Source: Spirochaeta sp. | Lineage (GTDB): Bacteria; Spirochaetota; Spirochaetia; DSM-27196; SLAA01 | Length of the DNA stretch: 7,234 nucleotides | NCBI GenBank assembly: GCA_020201015.1 | Contig: JAIVHN010000264.1 | Span: 1 to 7,234, forward strand | Direction: 5' to 3' | Part shown: positions 5,566-7,234 of the stretch, piece after piece | How positions within the stretch are numbered: the stretch's first letter is position 1 | Layout of the letters: each line of letters opens with the position of its first letter | Position numbers and translations under genes: made by a program | The notes under the pieces: model-generated | Told to the model about the DNA's origin: nothing | Databases searched by the model: none | What the model saw: the letters and a program-made list of their open reading frames with translations, nothing else

Positions 5566-5730
5566 ATGGAAACCCTGAGCGATTTCCCTAAGCTGCACTG
5601 TCCCTTTATCCGGCAAACATTTCAGGTTGATCGTAATGATTTCCACCGCAACGGCCGCAAACTGCACCAACCTCAAACGTCAGGCGGAGGGCACCACCTG
5701 AATGGCCAAACTCCGGCGCGACATGTTTGA
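5566..5730 (+). pseudogene. 54-codon remnant, possibly the N-terminus of an RNA-ligase-family protein
   Basis: From ATG 5566 the frame gives METLSDFPKLHCPFIRQTF, then QVDRNDFHRNGRKLHQ, before losing sense in a Gly/His-rich end and a TGA at 5728. The pattern FPKLxCPFIRxTFxVDxxD is what I recall from the start of a family of phage-like RNA ligases, in which it precedes the KxDGxN nucleotidyl-lysine motif. None of the ligase motifs is present here, since the homology ends about residue 36. The recognition is from memory of a short N-terminal pattern and may be wrong. The good ribosome site and promoter suggest it was once a complete gene, cut by a deletion near 5675. Confidence 0.38.
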
Positions 5731-5929
5731 TTGGTACTACGAGGACGTTGCTGTATTAGACTACACCAAACTCGGTCGGGACGAAGTAGAAGACCAGGAC
5801 ACCTTTGACTAAAAACCAGAGTCGGCCCAGGTGGCCCATGCGCTTGCGTACGGTGCTGATCTGTGCCGTCATGACCGTGTAATCCGCAAGAACTACTCTC
5901 ACGCAGTGTGGCTTGAGCACGAAATCTGA
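5702..5929 (+). pseudogene. unrecognised fragment interrupted by an in-frame TAA
   Basis: A frame from ATG 5702 reads MAKLRRDMFDWYYEDVAVLD, then YTKLGRDEVEDQDTFD and TAA at 5810-5812. It continues in the same frame as KPESAQVAHALAYGADLCRH, then DRVIRKNYSHAVWLEHEI and TGA at 5927. Both halves look like real coding sequence in composition (aromatic and charged residues well mixed, few rare runs), so the TAA is probably a nonsense mutation. The ATG falls within the frame of the preceding fragment in a different phase and may not be the original start. I cannot assign a family. Its position just before the HipB remnant may be accidental. Confidence 0.35.
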
Positions 5930-6111
5930 AAACATCGACGGTTCATTACAAGATAGAACGCGGGGAGACTGCAGTTACGATTGGCGCCTATCTACGCGTT
6001 CTTGCGGTATATGGTTTGTCGGCGGATATCGACACGATTGCAGTTGATGACGCCTTGGGCAGACGCCTGCAAGACCTTGATCTTTTGCCTCGGGAGGGCG
6101 GGCGGTCGTGA
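5917..6111 (+). pseudogene. HipB-like (Xre-type) antitoxin, C-terminal remnant
   Basis: The frame opens after a TGA at 5914 and has no start codon before the conserved part. It reads STVHYKIERGETAVTIGAY, then LRVLAVYGLSADIDTIA and VDDALGRRLQDLDLLP, ending at TGA 6109-6111. Xre-type antitoxins paired with HipA kinases show exactly this: the last turn of the recognition helix followed by the IERGE motif, a GAYLRVL helix, an xDDxLGRRLQD helix and a short basic tail. The first HTH helices, about 30-40 residues, are missing. HipB normally binds operators upstream of hipBA and buries HipA. The stop overlaps the frame of the HipA fragment, as in a real hipBA operon. Confidence 0.72.
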
Positions 6112-6275
6112 GAGCACCGCGCATGCGCTTACTCGCAAAGACCGAGATGATCTGGAACAGCTCCGTCGTTGGCTGGCAGTTCTCGTAGCTCCCGGCGCAT
6201 CCCTTGGCGGAGCACGACCAAAGGCAAACTTCATGGAACTCGACGGCACTGTCTGGATCGCCAAGTTTCCGGCAT
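6110..6275 (+). pseudogene. HipA-like kinase, internal fragment
   Basis: In the frame that overlaps the HipB stop, the sequence reads RDDLEQLRRWLAVLVAPGAS, then LGGARPKANFMELDGTVWIA and KFPA. The element SLGGARPKA, followed by a short hairpin and the IAKFP strand, is the ATP-binding start of the HipA kinase core; its lysine in AKFP contacts ATP. HipA proteins have about 400 residues, with about 130 residues of N-terminal domain before this point and over 200 of kinase after it. Both parts are missing: the homology starts just after the HipB stop and ends abruptly after AKFPA near 6272. The open frame continues to 6445, but that part is antisense-phase reading of vapB. The fragment cannot be a working kinase, since it lacks the catalytic D and the metal-binding residues. 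Confidence 0.75.
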
Positions 6276-6309
6276 GGCAGCGCTATCTTGACAAGTGCAG
6301 CGTCATCAT

Positions 6310-6540
6310 ATGCGGACTATTGTCGATATTCCAGACAGCTACGTTCAACGGCTCGATGAGCTCAAACAGCAACGCGGTGTGTCCCGTAGTGAGCTCGTTC
6401 GAGAGGCGGTGGAGCGCTATCTTGAGAGCGCTGCAGGAAGCGTAGAGGACATCGCCTTTGGTGTGTGGGCTGCGGAGGGCGGCGAGCGCGAGGACGGAGT
6501 AGCCTATCAGGAGCGGCTACGTTCGGAGTGGCATTCATAG
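6310..6540 (+). CDS. vapB: ribbon-helix-helix antitoxin, VapB-like
   Basis: This 76-residue antitoxin opens with MRTIVDIPDSYVQRLDELKQ (1-20), GVSRSELVREAVERYLES (23-40): a beta strand, helix, turn and helix of the CopG/RHH type. The tail with ED-rich and W-containing sequence, AFGVWAAEGGEREDGVAYQE (49-68), wraps the toxin and blocks its active site. ATG 6310 is chosen because MRTIVDIP is the conserved opening; a GTG 15 bases upstream is in frame but adds unconserved residues. No clear Shine-Dalgarno is seen. TTGACA at 6288-6293 is not followed by a well-placed -10 box. The gene ends one base before vapC, the usual tight VapBC arrangement, and the complex probably represses its own promoter, which here would lie inside the HipA debris. 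Confidence 0.85.
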   Translation: MRTIVDIPDSYVQRLDELKQQRGVSRSELVREAVERYLESAAGSVEDIAFGVWAAEGGEREDGVAYQERLRSEWHS

Positions 6541-6541
6541 A

Positions 6542-6907
6542 ATGGACGCGCTGTTTGATACCAACATCATCATTGACTACCTCAACGGTATTGAACTCGC
6601 ACGCGGCGAGCTGCAGCGTTACCGGCGTGTGTTCATAAGCCCAATAACCTTCGTTGAGGTGCTCGTAGGTACATCTCCATCAAACGATGTAGTGGTTCGG
6701 GCCTTCCTATCTCGATTCACCACCACCGAGTTATCCTCCGCTACGCTTGAGACTGCTATTCGCATTCGCACAAACCACCGGGTTCGCGTTCCAGACGCCC
6801 TCGTCCGGGCCGCTGCCGAGGTGAACGGCCTTCTTCTCGTCACCAGAAACACCAAGGACTTTCCACCAAAGCACCCGGGAGTACGTATTCCTTATTCGTT
6901 GTCGTAA
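6542..6907 (+). CDS. vapC: PIN-domain ribonuclease toxin, VapC-like
   Basis: At 121 residues this is a full-length PIN-domain VapC, an Mg2+-dependent endoribonuclease that cuts tRNA or rRNA when VapB is degraded. The four acidic site positions are present: D6 in LFDTNIIIDYL (4-14), E39 in FVEVLVG, D85 in RVPDALVRAA and D106 in LLLVTRNTKDFP. The hydroxyl/asparagine positions in TRN are also kept. The protein ends with the usual C-terminal strand, GVRIPYSL. It starts one base after the vapB stop, so translation is coupled; GGAGTGG sits ten bases before the ATG. No frameshift or truncation is seen, making this the only complete TA module in the window. The RNA target cannot be told from sequence. 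The next gene is convergent, with three bases between stops. Confidence 0.93.
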   Translation: MDALFDTNIIIDYLNGIELARGELQRYRRVFISPITFVEVLVGTSPSNDVVVRAFLSRFTTTELSSATLETAIRIRTNHRVRVPDALVRAAAEVNGLLLVTRNTKDFPPKHPGVRIPYSLS

Positions 6908-6910
6908 AGG

Positions 6911-7234
6911 CTATCTGACTCTGCCCTTAAAGGTTAGCTCACCCGATGCGGTAATGTCCATTGTGTCCCCTTCATCATCATAGCCATCAAAAAATGGGGC
7001 GAGGAAGTCCGTCCAGTTATGTTCGCCTGGAAGGCCGTCAGAAGGTGGATCCCATTCGCCTACGTTCTTGGGAAAGCCCGCAAGCACCGCTGTTCCGTCC
7101 GTCATCTCTCCAGAGGTTGTCAACCCGCTCTCAGACTCGTCAGTGGTGACCGGAGGCAAGGCTCCATCCATGATTCCTTGAATAATGAGCACCGCCCGGA
7201 AAGCCCACTGCCTATGTGAATCGGAACCCAAACC
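6911..7234 (-). CDS. C-terminal part of an unrecognised protein (enters from right edge)
   Basis: This frame is open from the window end to a stop at 6911 and gives about 107 residues. It contains RQWAFRAVLIIQGIMDGALP, then acid and Thr/Ser-rich sequence VTTDESESGLTTSGEMTDGT, the piece LAGFPKNVGEWDPPSDGLPG and the ending MDITASGELTFKGRV. The TTG near 7231 is unlikely to be the true start, since the sequence before it also reads in frame. Low basic content and repeated T/S/D/G runs suggest an exported or cell-surface protein, but that is only a composition argument. I do not recognise a family. It converges on vapC, and no terminator hairpin is evident in the three-base gap. Confidence 0.55.
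   Translation of the reverse strand, partial: GLGSDSHRQWAFRAVLIIQGIMDGALPPVTTDESESGLTTSGEMTDGTAVLAGFPKNVGEWDPPSDGLPGEHNWTDFLAPFFDGYDDEGDTMDITASGELTFKGRVR

Larger units (their letters stand above)
5410..6309. other. gene-debris region with truncated fragments on the plus strand
   Basis: This 900-base stretch between two antitoxin genes has no complete gene. On the plus strand it contains, in order, a possible RNA-ligase N-terminus (5566-5730), an interrupted unrecognised frame (5702-5929), the end of a HipB-like antitoxin (5917-6111) and a middle piece of HipA (6110-about 6275). Bases 5410-5530 show nothing interpretable on either strand. The pieces abut or overlap each other in different frames, as expected from successive deletions. 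Confidence 0.6.

Noticed and set aside
5422..5676. Leftward 84-codon frame
   Set aside because: It is antisense to the 5566 fragment, whose plus-strand reading has a promoter, a ribosome site and plausible protein sequence; no domain is seen in the leftward frame.
6273..6445. Continuation of the HipA fragment frame to 6445
   Set aside because: After AKFPA the translation has no HipA-like sequence and overlaps vapB, which is well supported in another frame.
6905..6940. Terminator between vapC and the 6911 gene (AAAGGC with GCCCTT)
   Set aside because: The arms pair imperfectly, the loop is long and there is no T-run; too weak to annotate.

Overview
The window is bacterial DNA of moderate to fairly high GC. 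It has Shine-Dalgarno sequences and sigma70-like -35/-10 boxes. The species cannot be fixed from the sequence, and nothing seen points firmly to one phylum. Genes lie on both strands in short units. Several genes are broken, so this looks like an accessory or decaying stretch between housekeeping-type genes.

Left part (1-2398): the N-terminal two thirds of a SulP-family anion transporter runs leftward off the window edge. A small winged-helix regulator (1019-1354) is divergent to it, and their promoter elements share the 912-1018 gap. A PfkB-family sugar or nucleoside kinase (2398-1418) converges on the regulator.

Middle part (2453-6907): about 4.5 kb dominated by toxin-antitoxin (TA) genes, most of them damaged. 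From left to right these are: a HepT-like HEPN toxin whose MntA-like nucleotidyltransferase partner is continuous with it except for a -1 frameshift; a Phd/YefM-type antitoxin followed, with overlapping start and stop, by what looks like the C-terminal half of a second Phd-like antitoxin; a membrane-anchored protein of unknown function split by a one-base frameshift at a C5 run (5018-3652, not a TA gene); an orphan MazE-like ribbon-helix-helix antitoxin (5409-5149); a roughly 900-bp stretch of gene debris (possible RNA-ligase N-terminus, an unrecognised fragment, and HipB and HipA fragments); and an apparently intact VapBC pair (6310-6907). Only VapBC keeps both partners with all expected catalytic residues.

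Right edge (6911-7234): the C-terminal end of an unrecognised leftward gene enters from outside, converging on vapC with only three bases between them.

In functional terms, the left genes suggest regulated anion uptake plus an unrelated kinase. The middle records repeated arrival, decay and replacement of TA modules. I found no RNA gene, CRISPR array, insertion sequence or attachment site. The least ordinary items are the HepT-MntA reading-frame arrangement and the stacked TA remnants.
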